64,000 nucleotides of DNA from Planctomycetota bacterium (GTDB lineage Bacteria; Planctomycetota; UBA1135; UBA2386), in the NCBI GenBank assembly GCA_020849665.1, contig JADLFX010000031.1:1-64000 (forward strand). The letters are read 5' to 3'. Shown piece by piece: positions 1 to 8,788 of this stretch. The notes under the pieces are model-generated. The model was not told the DNA's origin and ran no database searches. It worked only from the letters and a program-made list of their open reading frames with translations. The stretch's first letter is position 1, and each line of letters opens with the position of its first letter. A program made the translations under genes and the position numbers.

Positions 1-10
1 GGACTTGGAC

Positions 11-86
11 TGGTGGGCCGTGCTGGACTCGAACCAGCGACTTCGACCTTGTGACGATCGCACTCTACCAACTGAGTTAACGGCCC
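11..86 (-). tRNA. tRNA-Val (anticodon CAC)
   Basis: Read on the minus strand this folds as a complete 76-nt cloverleaf. The acceptor stem is GGGCCGT/ACGGCCC, the D stem ACTC/GAGT, the anticodon stem CGATC/GGTCG with loop GTCACAA (U33 followed by anticodon CAC), and the T arm GCTGG-TTCGAGT-CCAGC. A discriminator A and an encoded CCA end follow. The anticodon reads GUG valine codons, which suits a GC-rich genome. Confidence 0.95.
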
Positions 87-229
87 GCCGGTGAGGCGCG
101 GGAAGGTAGCGGCGGGAGTGGGGCGAAGCAACACCCCGCGCGGTCCACGCCCGGGGCCGCGCCCGCCGCGGATGGGCGCGGCGCGCCGGGCCGGATCGGC
201 CCGGGCGCGCGGGGCTGCACGCGCGCGGC

Positions 230-1303
230 CTACTTGGCCCGCGTGTAGGTGGCCTCGAAGTCCTTCAGCATGGGGCCGGCGCCGGGGAAGCGCTCGGAGC
301 TGAAACGGATCGCCGGCTGGCCGTCCTTGCCGAACGCCAGGATGCCGCGCATGGCGCAGGGCTGGCCCATCATGGGATCCGAGCAGGTCATCACGAGGGT
401 GTGCTCGTCGCTCCACCAGGTCCGCATGTAGCCGACCATCCCCATGCTGTCCGCGGACACCCACTCGTAGCAGCGGGAATCCGAGCTCCAGCCGAGGAAG
501 CTGATCCCCTCGTAGCTGACCTTCTCGGTCGCCCCGGGCATTGCGACGGGGTCGCCGACCGTGTGGCTGTGCAGCACGTTGCCGCCGGGCGCGGCCTCGT
601 ACGTCTCGCGGCCCGAGATCTCCATCGGGGGCGCGCCCGGGCTCGGGATCATCGTCCCCTTCACCTGCCACGTGCCCAGCAGCCGCTGCATCTTGGCCAT
701 CTCGGGGCCCGGCTTGGCGGCACTGGCCTCGGCGGCCATGGCCGCGACCTTGGCGTCGGCCGCGCGCTCCATGACGCCCTCGACCTCGACGTAGAACGGG
801 CCGGTGCCCATCGCGTGCTCGATCTTCAGTTCGTACCGGTCCTTGGCGAAGCGCACGGTCTCGCGCGACAGGTACGGCTTGCCCTCGTGCGTGCCCATGG
901 TGGCGATGAGCATCGTGCCGTCCGCGGCGAAGTCCACGTAGGCGCGCGCGACCTTGCCCATGCTGTTGGACGCGAGCATCACGTGGCGGCGGGCCTCGCG
1001 ATCCCAGCCGTAGAGGCCGCGCATGCTCATGGGCGGCATGTCGCCGGTGAAGGCGACCTCGGTGCGCACCTCGAGGAAGTGCCCGCCCAGCACCCACTTC
1101 GCCTCCTCGTGCACGGTCCACTTGATCTTGGGCGCCTCCGGAGTCGGCTGGTAGGTGCCGCTGCCCTTCCAGGCGCCGACGAAGGGCGCGTACTTCTGGA
1201 GTTCTGCGGCCGGCTTCATGTCCGGCATGTCCTGCGCGCGCGTACACGGCGCGGCGAAGACGAGAGCGAGGATGGCGAACGAGACGATCGGGCGCTGCTG
1301 CAT
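230..1303 (-). CDS. Secreted DUF1579-like protein with two tandem copies of the domain
   Basis: The 357-aa product starts with a signal peptide (MQQRPIVSFAILALVFAAP, then CTRAQ). Two homologous halves follow, near residues 35-180 and 205-357. Each begins with an L/V-G-x-W-x-x-x-G-T segment and continues with beta-rich stretches (RGLYGWD; EGISFLGW), the pattern of DUF1579 proteins of unknown function. The start was placed at 1303 because AAGGAG lies about 6 nt upstream and the signal peptide begins there; the frame is open further upstream but in low-complexity sequence. It is monocistronic and divergent from the next gene. No enzyme activity can be assigned. Confidence 0.85.
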   Translation of the reverse strand: MQQRPIVSFAILALVFAAPCTRAQDMPDMKPAAELQKYAPFVGAWKGSGTYQPTPEAPKIKWTVHEEAKWVLGGHFLEVRTEVAFTGDMPPMSMRGLYGWDREARRHVMLASNSMGKVARAYVDFAADGTMLIATMGTHEGKPYLSRETVRFAKDRYELKIEHAMGTGPFYVEVEGVMERAADAKVAAMAAEASAAKPGPEMAKMQRLLGTWQVKGTMIPSPGAPPMEISGRETYEAAPGGNVLHSHTVGDPVAMPGATEKVSYEGISFLGWSSDSRCYEWVSADSMGMVGYMRTWWSDEHTLVMTCSDPMMGQPCAMRGILAFGKDGQPAIRFSSERFPGAGPMLKDFEATYTRAK

Positions 1304-1736
1304 GGCTGCTCCTTGGCCCTGTGCGGGCGGATGGCGAGAAGCAGGGATTGCACACGCTCGCACCCTCCGCTGACCAGACCCCAGGCCCGCGGCCGGCGCG
1401 GGCGGCCCCGACGCGGCCGCGCGGCCGGCGACGGTGCGCCGCGGAATCCCGCCACGCTCCCCGCGGAGCCCTGCCGATCCTGGGCTCGCGGGCGGATCCC
1501 CGCCGCCCGCTCCGGGCCGGGCCATCGCGCTCCGGGCCGGGGGCGCGGCGCGCGGCCGGGAGCAAACCCTGCCCGCCGATTGCGCGGGGCCGCGCTGGGT
1601 CCCACTTCGGGGTACGGCAACGAAGCCGCGATGGCATGGTGACCTCCGCCTCCGCCCGGCCGGCGGCCTTGCGCCGCGCCGGTTGACAGCCCTCGGCAGG
1701 CGTGCGATTCCCAGGGGCGCAACCTGGACCGGCACC
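1304..1736. other. Divergent intergenic region
   Basis: 433 bp between two divergent genes. No convincing ORF is seen. A 13-bp direct repeat GCTCCGGGCCGGG occurs at 1509-1521 and 1529-1541 (20-bp period). A consensus-like -35 hexamer lies at the right end. Promoters for both flanking genes should be here. Confidence 0.5.
1683..1711 (+). promoter_or_regulatory. Possible sigma70-type promoter
   Basis: A perfect TTGACA at 1683-1688 is followed after 17 nt by GATTCC, a poor -10. It would give a leader of about 20 nt before the ATG at 1737. The -35 match is exact, but the -10 is weak, so this is only a candidate. Confidence 0.3.
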
Positions 1737-2345
1737 ATGCGCAGGCAACCCGTGGACGAAGAGCGCGAGCGGCTCGACGACGAGTACGAGGCGGATCCCG
1801 ACTCCGAGGCGGGACTCGAGGCCGGCCGCGAAGGCGGACTCGAGACCGAGCTGGAGCGGGCCGCCACGCGTGCGGAGTACGCGCTGGAGGAGGGCGAGCC
1901 GGCGCTGCAGCCCGACCCCACGCACACGCGGCGGATCTTCCTGGCGGCGGCCAGCGGTGCGTTCCTGCTCGGCGCGGCCGCCGGCTTCCTGGGTGGCCAC
2001 TTCAGCGCGAGCGCCGCGGCCCGCGGCGCGCGCAGCGAGGAGCGCGTGGACGACTACCTCGCGTTCGCGCGTCAGGTCGCGACGTGGGAGACCGACGAGC
2101 TCGAACCGCACGCCATGGTGGTGCTGAGCGCGGTGCGCAACTTCGGCGGCGACCCGATCCTCTGGGACGCCGTGGGCCGGTTGCTGCGGCGCGCGGTGGA
2201 CCGTGGCCTGCGCGCCGACAGCCGCCTGGGCGAGGAACTCCTGGTCACGGTGGCGGTGCGGCGTCCGCCCGAGGCGCTCAACGCGCTGGTCGAGCAGCTG
2301 CGCGGGCAGATGCAGGTGCGGGTGGTCCCGCGGGAGCGGCGCTGA
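1737..2345 (+). CDS. Hypothetical membrane-anchored protein
   Basis: A 202-aa product with an acidic N-terminal domain (about residues 1-60, rich in D/E), one hydrophobic segment (IFLAAASGAFLLGAAAGFLG, about 65-85) and a helical C-terminal domain. It looks like a single-pass inner-membrane protein with a cytosolic acidic tail. The start at 1737 keeps the acidic segment and lies just after the promoter-like sequence; no clear Shine-Dalgarno is seen. Its TGA overlaps the ATG of the next gene (TGATG), so the two are probably translationally coupled. No family recognised. Confidence 0.65.
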   Translation: MRRQPVDEERERLDDEYEADPDSEAGLEAGREGGLETELERAATRAEYALEEGEPALQPDPTHTRRIFLAAASGAFLLGAAAGFLGGHFSASAAARGARSEERVDDYLAFARQVATWETDELEPHAMVVLSAVRNFGGDPILWDAVGRLLRRAVDRGLRADSRLGEELLVTVAVRRPPEALNALVEQLRGQMQVRVVPRERR

Positions 2346-2620
2346 TGGGGCCCCAGGGTGGCAGCGGCGGCGGCGTGCGGGTGACCCGCCTGCCCGGCAA
2401 CAAGGTGAAGATCGAGGTCGACAACGGCGCGGACTCGGTGACCTGGCTGGTCGAGGGCGCGGGCCGGAGCACGACCACGAAGCTGCAGCCGGACCCGACC
2501 AACACCCGCAACGGCGTGGCGATCGTCGATGTCCCGCCCGACGCCGAACTCATCCACGTCGTGTCCGGACGCAAGGGCACGTCGTTCCGTTCCGGTTCGT
2601 TTCCCATCGCGGAGCGCTGA
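2345..2620 (+). CDS. Small hypothetical protein
   Basis: A 91-aa product starting at the ATG that overlaps the preceding stop by one base. It begins with a glycine-rich stretch (MGPQGGSGGG) followed by alternating hydrophobic and polar residues (VRVTRLPGNKVKIEV), suggesting a small beta-sandwich. There is no signal peptide or Cys. The tight coupling to the membrane-anchored gene upstream suggests a joint role. No family recognised. Confidence 0.6.
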   Translation: MGPQGGSGGGVRVTRLPGNKVKIEVDNGADSVTWLVEGAGRSTTTKLQPDPTNTRNGVAIVDVPPDAELIHVVSGRKGTSFRSGSFPIAER

Positions 2621-2690
2621 CATGGCACCGCGCATGCATCCCCACGGTTCCCGCTCCCGTCACGCGCCGCCGCGGCGCAGCGATCGTCCC

Positions 2691-3794
2691 ATGTGCACGC
2701 AGTCATTCGTTCGAGGTCTCGTTCCGTTGGCGTTCTACGGCGCGCTCGCCGCGCAGGGCGTCGTGGTGCCGGCACTGCCCGGCGTGGACGCGCCGGCCCG
2801 GGCCGAGTTTGCGGGCGTGACGCACGCGCAGCGCCAGCAGGTGCTCGTCGCTGGCCGGCATCTGCTCGGCCTGCGGGGCACGCCCCTGCGCGCGCTGGTC
2901 GTGCGGCGCGATCCCGGCGCGGCCGGGAGCCTGCGCGGCGGGGCGGTCGAGCTGGAGGTCGCGCTCTCGACCTCACCCGCGGATCCGGATGCGCCCGCGG
3001 AGGCGTTCGCCGCCAACCAGGGACCCGACCGCCGCGTCGTGTTCCAGGGCGTCGTGAACGTCCCGGACGCGCCGGCGCCCGGCGCATCCGTGGACCCGTG
3101 GGGCGCGGCGAGCACGGTGCGCGTCGACTTCGCGACGCCGTTCCCGTACGCGGGCGGCACGCTCTGCCTCGACCTCAGCGGGCGGCCCCTGGCGGGTTCG
3201 GCGAGCCCGTACTGGCCCGTGGACGCGTGGTTCACGCCCGGCGACGGGCGGGTCGAGCCGATCGGCGCCGGCTGCGCGCGCCTGCAGCACGACGGCGCCG
3301 ACGCCGGTGGCTGGGCATCGACCCTGCGGCCGGGCGCCAGCGCGGTGTTCGAGGCCTTCGCGCAGCCGGGCGCCAGCGGGTTCCTCCTGCTCGGCGCGCA
3401 GGCCCTGCCCGGCGGCCTCGACCTCGGCGCCGTGGGCATGGCAGGCTGCCGGCTCTGGGTCGATCCGGTCCTGGTGCTCGGCGCGACCTTCGCGCCGCTG
3501 CCGCAGCCCTTTGCCGTGGCCCAGGCCAGCGTGGCGGTGCTGGTGCCCAAGGACCCCATCCTGCTCGGCGCCGTGCTGCACGCGCAGTGGCTCGAGGTGG
3601 AGCTCGCGCTGCCGCCCCGGCAGTGGAGCACGCCCGCGGGGTTCGCTCTCAGCGGCGCGGTGCGCGCCACGCTCGCCTCGCAGGCCACCACCGCAGGCAT
3701 GGCCATGGTGGTGGCGGACTGGCAGCCTCCCGCGCCGCCGCCGGCGCTGGGCCTGGTGCAGCCCGCCCTCGCGCCGGTGCTCTGGTTCCCCTAG
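2691..3794 (+). CDS. Secreted protein with the recurrent C-terminal beta domain
   Basis: A 367-aa exported protein. The ATG at 2691 gives a short signal peptide (MCTQSFVRGLVPLAFYGALA). An earlier in-frame ATG at 2622 would add an Arg/Pro-rich leader and seems less likely. The middle part is beta-rich. The C-terminal third carries FLLLGAQALPGGLDLGAVG, then MAGCRLWVDP and later VLHAQWLEVE and GAVRATLAS. This order of motifs recurs in other secreted proteins of the window (for example 21473-23734 and 47305-48324). Its stop codon shares the palindrome CTAG with the convergent homoserine kinase gene. Function unknown; probably cell-surface or secreted. Confidence 0.75.
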   Translation: MCTQSFVRGLVPLAFYGALAAQGVVVPALPGVDAPARAEFAGVTHAQRQQVLVAGRHLLGLRGTPLRALVVRRDPGAAGSLRGGAVELEVALSTSPADPDAPAEAFAANQGPDRRVVFQGVVNVPDAPAPGASVDPWGAASTVRVDFATPFPYAGGTLCLDLSGRPLAGSASPYWPVDAWFTPGDGRVEPIGAGCARLQHDGADAGGWASTLRPGASAVFEAFAQPGASGFLLLGAQALPGGLDLGAVGMAGCRLWVDPVLVLGATFAPLPQPFAVAQASVAVLVPKDPILLGAVLHAQWLEVELALPPRQWSTPAGFALSGAVRATLASQATTAGMAMVVADWQPPAPPPALGLVQPALAPVLWFP

Positions 3795-4708
3795 ATCGCG
3801 ACCGTGCCGGCCTCGCTGGCCTGCGTGGTGAGCAGGTTCGTGGTCACGCCATGCGTGGCGAACGCCTGCGCCATGGCCTTGCCGATCGCCTCCGAGACCT
3901 CGGCGCGGCGCGTGAGCGCGACGATGCCCGGCCCGTGTCCGCTGATCGTGGCGCCGGCCGCGCCGGCGGCGTGCGCGGCGTGGATGGCCTCGTCCATGCC
4001 GGGGACGAGGCGGCGCCGGAACGGCACGTGCACCTCGTCGAGCATGCTCGTGCGCAGCAGCGCCTCGTCGCCGTCTGCCAGCGCGCGCAAGAGCCCGAGC
4101 AGCCGTGACGTGGTGCGCTGCGTGACCGAGTGCGGCAGCGTCGCCGGGATCAGGCGACGCGTGTCGGCCAGGCCGACCGCGTACACGGGCAGCGCCAGGA
4201 CGAAGCGCCAGCCGGCATGCAGCGGGTGGCGCAGCACCCGGTACTGCTGCGGGCGGGTCGATGGCGGACTCACCAGGCAGGCCGAGGCGAGGCCGCCGGC
4301 CAGCGCCGACGCGCCGTGGGCGGGGTCGCCGCCCAGCTCGACCAGGAGGTTCAGGGCCTCGTCGAGCGACGTGGTGCGCCTGGCGAAGCGCATCCCGGCC
4401 ACGATGCCCGCGGCATAGAGCGCGGTGCTGGAGCCGACCCCCGCCCCGCTGGGCGGCTCGTGTTCGATGCGGATCGTGAGCGCGGCCGGGACCTTCGCCT
4501 TGCTGCGTTCGGCCACCAGGTGCAGGCCGCGCAGGAACGGATCGTGGCGCGGGTCGAGGCCGCTCTCCGGGTGCGAGGGGCGCTCCACCACGTGGCCGGG
4601 CTCGGCCCGCTCCAGGACGCGCACCTCCAGCGGCACGCGCAGGGCGACGCTGAGCACGGCGTAGCCAGGGCCGAGGTGTGCCGCCGAGGCGGGAGCCTGG
4701 ATGCGCAT
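3791..4708 (-). CDS. thrB: Homoserine kinase (GHMP family)
   Basis: A 305-aa product that would phosphorylate homoserine with ATP, the step before threonine synthase. The N-terminus MRIQAPASAAHLGPGYAVLS matches the family opening. The GHMP ATP-binding motif is PPSGAGVGSSTALYAAG near residues 80-100, and the C-terminal GHMP motif is GATISGHGPGIVAL. The ATG at 4708 is preferred over the upstream GTG at 4720 because it gives the family N-terminus and AAGGAG lies just upstream (short 3-nt spacing). The stop overlaps that of the convergent gene by 4 bp (CTAG). No other threonine-pathway gene is adjacent. Confidence 0.88.
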   Translation of the reverse strand: MRIQAPASAAHLGPGYAVLSVALRVPLEVRVLERAEPGHVVERPSHPESGLDPRHDPFLRGLHLVAERSKAKVPAALTIRIEHEPPSGAGVGSSTALYAAGIVAGMRFARRTTSLDEALNLLVELGGDPAHGASALAGGLASACLVSPPSTRPQQYRVLRHPLHAGWRFVLALPVYAVGLADTRRLIPATLPHSVTQRTTSRLLGLLRALADGDEALLRTSMLDEVHVPFRRRLVPGMDEAIHAAHAAGAAGATISGHGPGIVALTRRAEVSEAIGKAMAQAFATHGVTTNLLTTQASEAGTVAI

Positions 4709-4861
4709 CAGCTCCTTCACGGGGTCGCGCTTCCCGGCGCGTGGCGGTGCCGGGGCTCCGGGGTCGCCGCCGCCGTCGATGCCTGCATGTCGGTGCTCGG
4801 GCTCTCTGCCGTCCTGGGATCCGGCGCCGCGGGGCCCGCGACGCTGCCCAGTGGGTCGGCG

Positions 4862-6394
4862 TCAGAGGTCGCCGAACTTGATCCCCTGGGCCAGAGGCAG
4901 CTCCAGGCCGTAGTTCACGGTGCTGGTCTGGCGGCGCATGTAGGCCTTCCACGCGTCCGAGCCCGATTCGCGCCCGCCGCCGGTCTCCTTCTCGCCCCCG
5001 AACGCCCCGCCGATCTCGGCGCCCGAGGTGCCGATGTTCACGTTGGCGATGCCGCAGTCGGAGCCTGTCTCGCTCAGGAAGCGCTCCGCGCTGCGCGCGT
5101 TCAGGGTGAAGATCGCCGAGGAGAGGCCCTGGGGCACGTCGTTGTGGATCGCGATCGCGTGGTCGAGGTCCTTCGCCTCCAGCAGGTAGAGGATCGGGGC
5201 GAAGGTCTCCTCGCGCACGACGGGCATGCCGGGCTCCGCCCGCACCAGCGCCGGCTCGACGTAGTGGCCACCGGCCAGCGCGCCGAGCAGCGCGCGCGTG
5301 CCGCCGCCGTGCACCACGCGCCCGCCCTGCTCACGCGCATGCGCCAGCGCCTGCTGCATCGCGCGCACCGCCGTGCCGTCGATCAGCGGGCCCATCAGCG
5401 TGGCCGGGTCGAAGGGGTCGCCGATCCGCACCTGGCGGTAGGCCTCGACCAGCCGGCGCTCCAGTTCGGAGAGTGCCTTGGGGGTGGCGATCAGCCGCCG
5501 CGTGGTGGTGCAGCGCTGGCCGGCCGTGCCGACCGCACCGAACAGGATCGCCCGCGCGGCCATGGCCAGGTCGGCGTCGTCGAGGACCACGACGGCGTTG
5601 TTGCCGCCCAGCTCCAGCAGCGTGCGGCCCAGCCGCGCGCCCACGCGCTGCGCCACGATCCGGCCCATGCGGGTCGAGCCCGTGGCCGAGACCAGGGGCA
5701 GGCGCGGGTCGTCGAGCAGCCGCGCGCCCACCTCGTCGTCGCTGCCGATCACCAGGCCGAGCAGGCCGCCGAACCCCTCGCGCTCCAGCACCGCCGCGCA
5801 CACCCGGGTCATGGCGATCGCGGTGAGCGGGGTCTTCTGCGAGGGCTTCCACACGCAGGCGTCGCCGCACACCAGGGCGAGCATCGAGTTCCAGGCCCAC
5901 ACCGCGGCCGGGAAGTTGAACGCCGTGATCACGCCGGCCACGCCCAGCGGGTGCCAGGTCTCGCGCATCGCGTGCCTGGGCCGCTCGGACTTGAGGGTGA
6001 GCCCGTAGAGCTGGCGCGAGAGCCCCGTCGCGAAGTCGGCGATGTCGATCGCCTCCTGGATCTCGCCCCGACCCTCCTCCAGGATCTTGCCGGTCTCCAG
6101 GGTCACGAGTCGCCCCAGGGCCTCCTTGTGTGCGCGCAGCTCCAGGCCGATCTGCCGCACCAGCTCGCCGCGCCGCGGGGCGGGGACCTCGCGCCAGCGC
6201 AGGAACGCCTCGTGCGCGGCCCGCGCCACGGTGTCGTAGTCGGCGGCGCCGGCCCGCCGGACCGCGCCCACCTCGCGGCCGTCGATCGGCGAGACCACCG
6301 CGAGCCGTTCGCCCGCGGTGCGCAGCCAGTGCCCGCAGTACGCGCCGCTCGACTCGCCGCGGATGCCGAGCTCGGAGAGGAAGGAGGGATCCAT
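4862..6394 (-). CDS. Aldehyde dehydrogenase, ALDH7 (aminoadipate-semialdehyde) type
   Basis: A 510-aa NAD-dependent aldehyde dehydrogenase of usual length. The nucleophile Cys lies in GTAGQRCTTTRRL near residue 295 and the general-base Glu in LELGGNNAVVV near residue 261. The substrate and cofactor regions read AFNFPAAVWAWN and CVWKPSQKTPLTA, and the C-terminal part has IANVNIGTSGAEIGGAFGGEKETGGGRESGSD. These are features of the ALDH7/AmaB (antiquitin) group, which oxidises alpha-aminoadipate semialdehyde in lysine breakdown; other semialdehydes are possible. It starts at an ATG after a purine-rich stretch and stands about 150 bp from thrB on the same strand. Confidence 0.9.
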   Translation of the reverse strand: MDPSFLSELGIRGESSGAYCGHWLRTAGERLAVVSPIDGREVGAVRRAGAADYDTVARAAHEAFLRWREVPAPRRGELVRQIGLELRAHKEALGRLVTLETGKILEEGRGEIQEAIDIADFATGLSRQLYGLTLKSERPRHAMRETWHPLGVAGVITAFNFPAAVWAWNSMLALVCGDACVWKPSQKTPLTAIAMTRVCAAVLEREGFGGLLGLVIGSDDEVGARLLDDPRLPLVSATGSTRMGRIVAQRVGARLGRTLLELGGNNAVVVLDDADLAMAARAILFGAVGTAGQRCTTTRRLIATPKALSELERRLVEAYRQVRIGDPFDPATLMGPLIDGTAVRAMQQALAHAREQGGRVVHGGGTRALLGALAGGHYVEPALVRAEPGMPVVREETFAPILYLLEAKDLDHAIAIHNDVPQGLSSAIFTLNARSAERFLSETGSDCGIANVNIGTSGAEIGGAFGGEKETGGGRESGSDAWKAYMRRQTSTVNYGLELPLAQGIKFGDL

Positions 6395-6488
6395 GCGGGG
6401 ATCTTAGTTAGGCGTGCGGCGCGGCACACCGTGTGGCCTGGGGGGTGACGGGTCCGCCGGACGCGCGCGGGCCCTGCCGCCGCCCGCG

Positions 6489-8153
6489 TCAGAAGTCCGC
6501 CCGCAGCTCGCTCGCGTTGCCGAAGAACGTGAACACCTGGCCGGTGGCGAACGACACCGAGACTCCGTAGTCCTGGCCGCCGACCTCGTCCAGCGGCCAC
6601 GCCACGTCGAGGCGCAGGACGCGGCTGCCGAAGAGATGGCTGGAGCCCAGGCGCAGGCCCAGGCCCACCGAGCGGATCGGGTCGCTCATCGAGTACCCCT
6701 GGACGGGATCGTGCACCCAGCCGACGTCGCAGAACGCGGCGGCGCCCAGGCGCACGCTCCACACCTCGATCCCGGTGTCGATGCGGTCCTCCAGGTTGAG
6801 GCGCGCGTAGCGCGAGCCCGAGAACTCGCGGGCCGGGTAGCCGCGCAGGCCGTTGTCCTCGCCCAGGGTGAACTGCGGCACGAGGTCCTGCCGCTCGGCG
6901 GCGAGATCGAACGTGAAGCTGGCGGCGAGCGTCTGCTGGGGCAGCGAGAGCTGGTAGGCGTGCAGGGCCAGGCCCGTGCGCCAACCCTGGGCGCGCGCGT
7001 CGTTCCAGCGCGCCTGCCCGGTCGCCTCCAGGGTGAAGTACGTCTCGGGCCAGGCGCGCACGGCGATCCGGGTCTGCAGGGCGAGCACCGGCTGCACCTC
7101 GCTTCCCACGCCCTGCTCGTCGCGGTAGCGCGCGGCCACGCGCGCCAGGAGGCTCACGCCCAGAGGCAGGTCCTCGTCGAAGTCGATGGCGTCGAGGCGC
7201 TGCACCTCGTCGAACGCCGGCCGGTACTCGTAGGTGGCGTACGGACCGAACTCGACCCACCAGGTGTCGCCCGGCACGCGCCAGCGCGCCGCGTCGATCC
7301 CGAACGCCGGCTCGTACTCGGCGTAGCGGCCGCGCAGGTCGAGGCCCACGGCGTGGCGTTCCTCGCGCGGGCCGGTGGCGTGCGCGGCGAAGAAGCGCAT
7401 CTCGTGGCGGTCCAGCGGCACCTCCGCCGTGGTCTCGCCTTCGCGGTAGTAGTCCACGTCCTCCTGGGCGCTGCTGCTCTCCATGCCGTAGGTCCAGGGA
7501 TCGCTGAGGTGGTGGTAGGGCCGGCGCAGCGCGAGGTCGAGGAACGCGCCCTCCTCCGTCTCGCCCACGCGGGAGGCCAGGGTGTGCCAGGTGCCGAAGA
7601 GCTGCGGATCGACGTACTCGAGGTAGTTGTTGTATTCGTCCTCGGAGTACCGTGCGGTGGCGACGAGCTTCTTGCCCGTGCCGAAGAGGTTGCTCTCCGC
7701 GAGGCGGAAGCTCAGCTTGTTCACGCCGCCGACGCGCGAGTAGCTGGCCGCGGCGGCCAGCGTGAAGCGGTCGCGCGTGTCGACGGCGAGATCGAAGTGG
7801 TCGTCCTCCACCGGCGTGACCGTGGTCTTCACGCCGCCGAAGATCCCCAGCGCGCGCAGGTTGCGCTCCAGCTCCTCGATCTCGTCCCGGGTCAGGCGGT
7901 CGCCGCGCGTGAACCAGAACTCGCGCTCCACGACCTCCTGGCGGGTGGTGCCGTGCAGGAGGTTGGCGAGCCGGTAGAGCAGGTTGTGGTCGGCCTGCTC
8001 GTCCGAGAACACGTCCTGGGTGCGGATCGTGACGTTGCGCAGCCGGCCGAGCGCGCCGTCCGGCCGGGTCTCCTGGGCCACGAGTCCGCCCGCTGCGGCC
8101 AGCGCCAGGGCACAGCCGGCGAGGCGCGAGGCTCGGCGGGCATGAGGCTCCAC
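6489..8153 (-). CDS. Omp85/D15-type outer-membrane beta-barrel protein
   Basis: A 554-aa outer-membrane protein with a signal peptide (about residues 1-26, ending GGLVAQ). The segment near residues 35-120 looks POTRA-like (LTRDEIEELERNLRALGIF, the small helix-strand element of Omp85 proteins). It is followed by many amphipathic beta strands and the Omp85-type LRGYPAREFSGSRYARLN near residue 435. The chain ends in aromatic Phe (SELRADF), as BAM substrates do. It is shorter than BamA and has a single POTRA-like part, so a surface-antigen/patatin-barrel or TamA-like role is more likely than being the main BamA, which is at 44605. Confidence 0.8.
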   Translation of the reverse strand: MEPHARRASRLAGCALALAAAGGLVAQETRPDGALGRLRNVTIRTQDVFSDEQADHNLLYRLANLLHGTTRQEVVEREFWFTRGDRLTRDEIEELERNLRALGIFGGVKTTVTPVEDDHFDLAVDTRDRFTLAAAASYSRVGGVNKLSFRLAESNLFGTGKKLVATARYSEDEYNNYLEYVDPQLFGTWHTLASRVGETEEGAFLDLALRRPYHHLSDPWTYGMESSSAQEDVDYYREGETTAEVPLDRHEMRFFAAHATGPREERHAVGLDLRGRYAEYEPAFGIDAARWRVPGDTWWVEFGPYATYEYRPAFDEVQRLDAIDFDEDLPLGVSLLARVAARYRDEQGVGSEVQPVLALQTRIAVRAWPETYFTLEATGQARWNDARAQGWRTGLALHAYQLSLPQQTLAASFTFDLAAERQDLVPQFTLGEDNGLRGYPAREFSGSRYARLNLEDRIDTGIEVWSVRLGAAAFCDVGWVHDPVQGYSMSDPIRSVGLGLRLGSSHLFGSRVLRLDVAWPLDEVGGQDYGVSVSFATGQVFTFFGNASELRADF

Positions 8154-8312
8154 AGGGCTTCTGATGGCGGGAATCGTCGGGTGTCGGGAGGCTTCTGTGG
8201 AGCGGCGTTGTCCGTTGCTTGCGAGCCGCCCTGGGTCAGGGCTCCGTGCGGGTGGCAGGGCTCTCCAGGAACAAGACCTGCGGCGCCCGAAGATTGCACG
8301 CGGCCGGCCCGA

Positions 8313-8717
8313 TCAGGCCGCGGGTGGCGGCGGGCTGCCTGGGCGCGACGGCGGGTCGCTGCTGCCGGCCTGGGCTCGCGCCCGCTGCAGTTCCTCCTCC
8401 AGGAGGACCATGCGCTGCGCCAGCGCCTTGTTCTGGAACGCCAGCTTGGTGAGGCGGATCGAGAACTGCAGGCTGAGCAGCATCAGGAACACGATCGCGC
8501 CGAAGAACAGCGCCGACGTGCCCTGCGCCGCGCCGATCAGGTCGCGGAACCAGTCGAGGAGGTCGTGGTTGACCGCCAGGGCCAGCAGCGCCAGCGCGGT
8601 CGCGAACCACACGACGGCCAGCTCCTCGCGCAGCTTGCGGCGGCGCACCAGCTCCAGGACCCAGATGGTCATCACCACCGCGAGCGCGATCGCCACCCAC
8701 TGCTGGCGGGTGCTCAT
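8313..8717 (-). CDS. DUF2304 membrane protein
   Basis: About 134 aa with three hydrophobic segments (VAIALAVVMTIWVLELV, VVWFATALALLALAV, ALFFGAIVFLMLLSLQFSIRL), then a helical segment (LAFQNKALAQRMVLLEEEL) and a Pro/Ser tail. This is the layout of DUF2304 proteins, which commonly sit beside GT2 polyprenyl-phosphate glycosyltransferases, as here. Two starts are possible: ATG 8717, which gives the family-like MSTRQQWVAIAL, or GTG 8792, which overlaps the upstream TGA as GTGA and would add 25 residues. The family-like N-terminus favours 8717. Confidence 0.8.
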   Translation of the reverse strand: MSTRQQWVAIALAVVMTIWVLELVRRRKLREELAVVWFATALALLALAVNHDLLDWFRDLIGAAQGTSALFFGAIVFLMLLSLQFSIRLTKLAFQNKALAQRMVLLEEELQRARAQAGSSDPPSRPGSPPPPAA

Positions 8718-8788
8718 CGCCTCGCTCAGGAAGGGGCGCGTGGCCTCGCGCTGCTGCAGCATCGCGGAGCCGAAGTGCTGGGGCGTGC

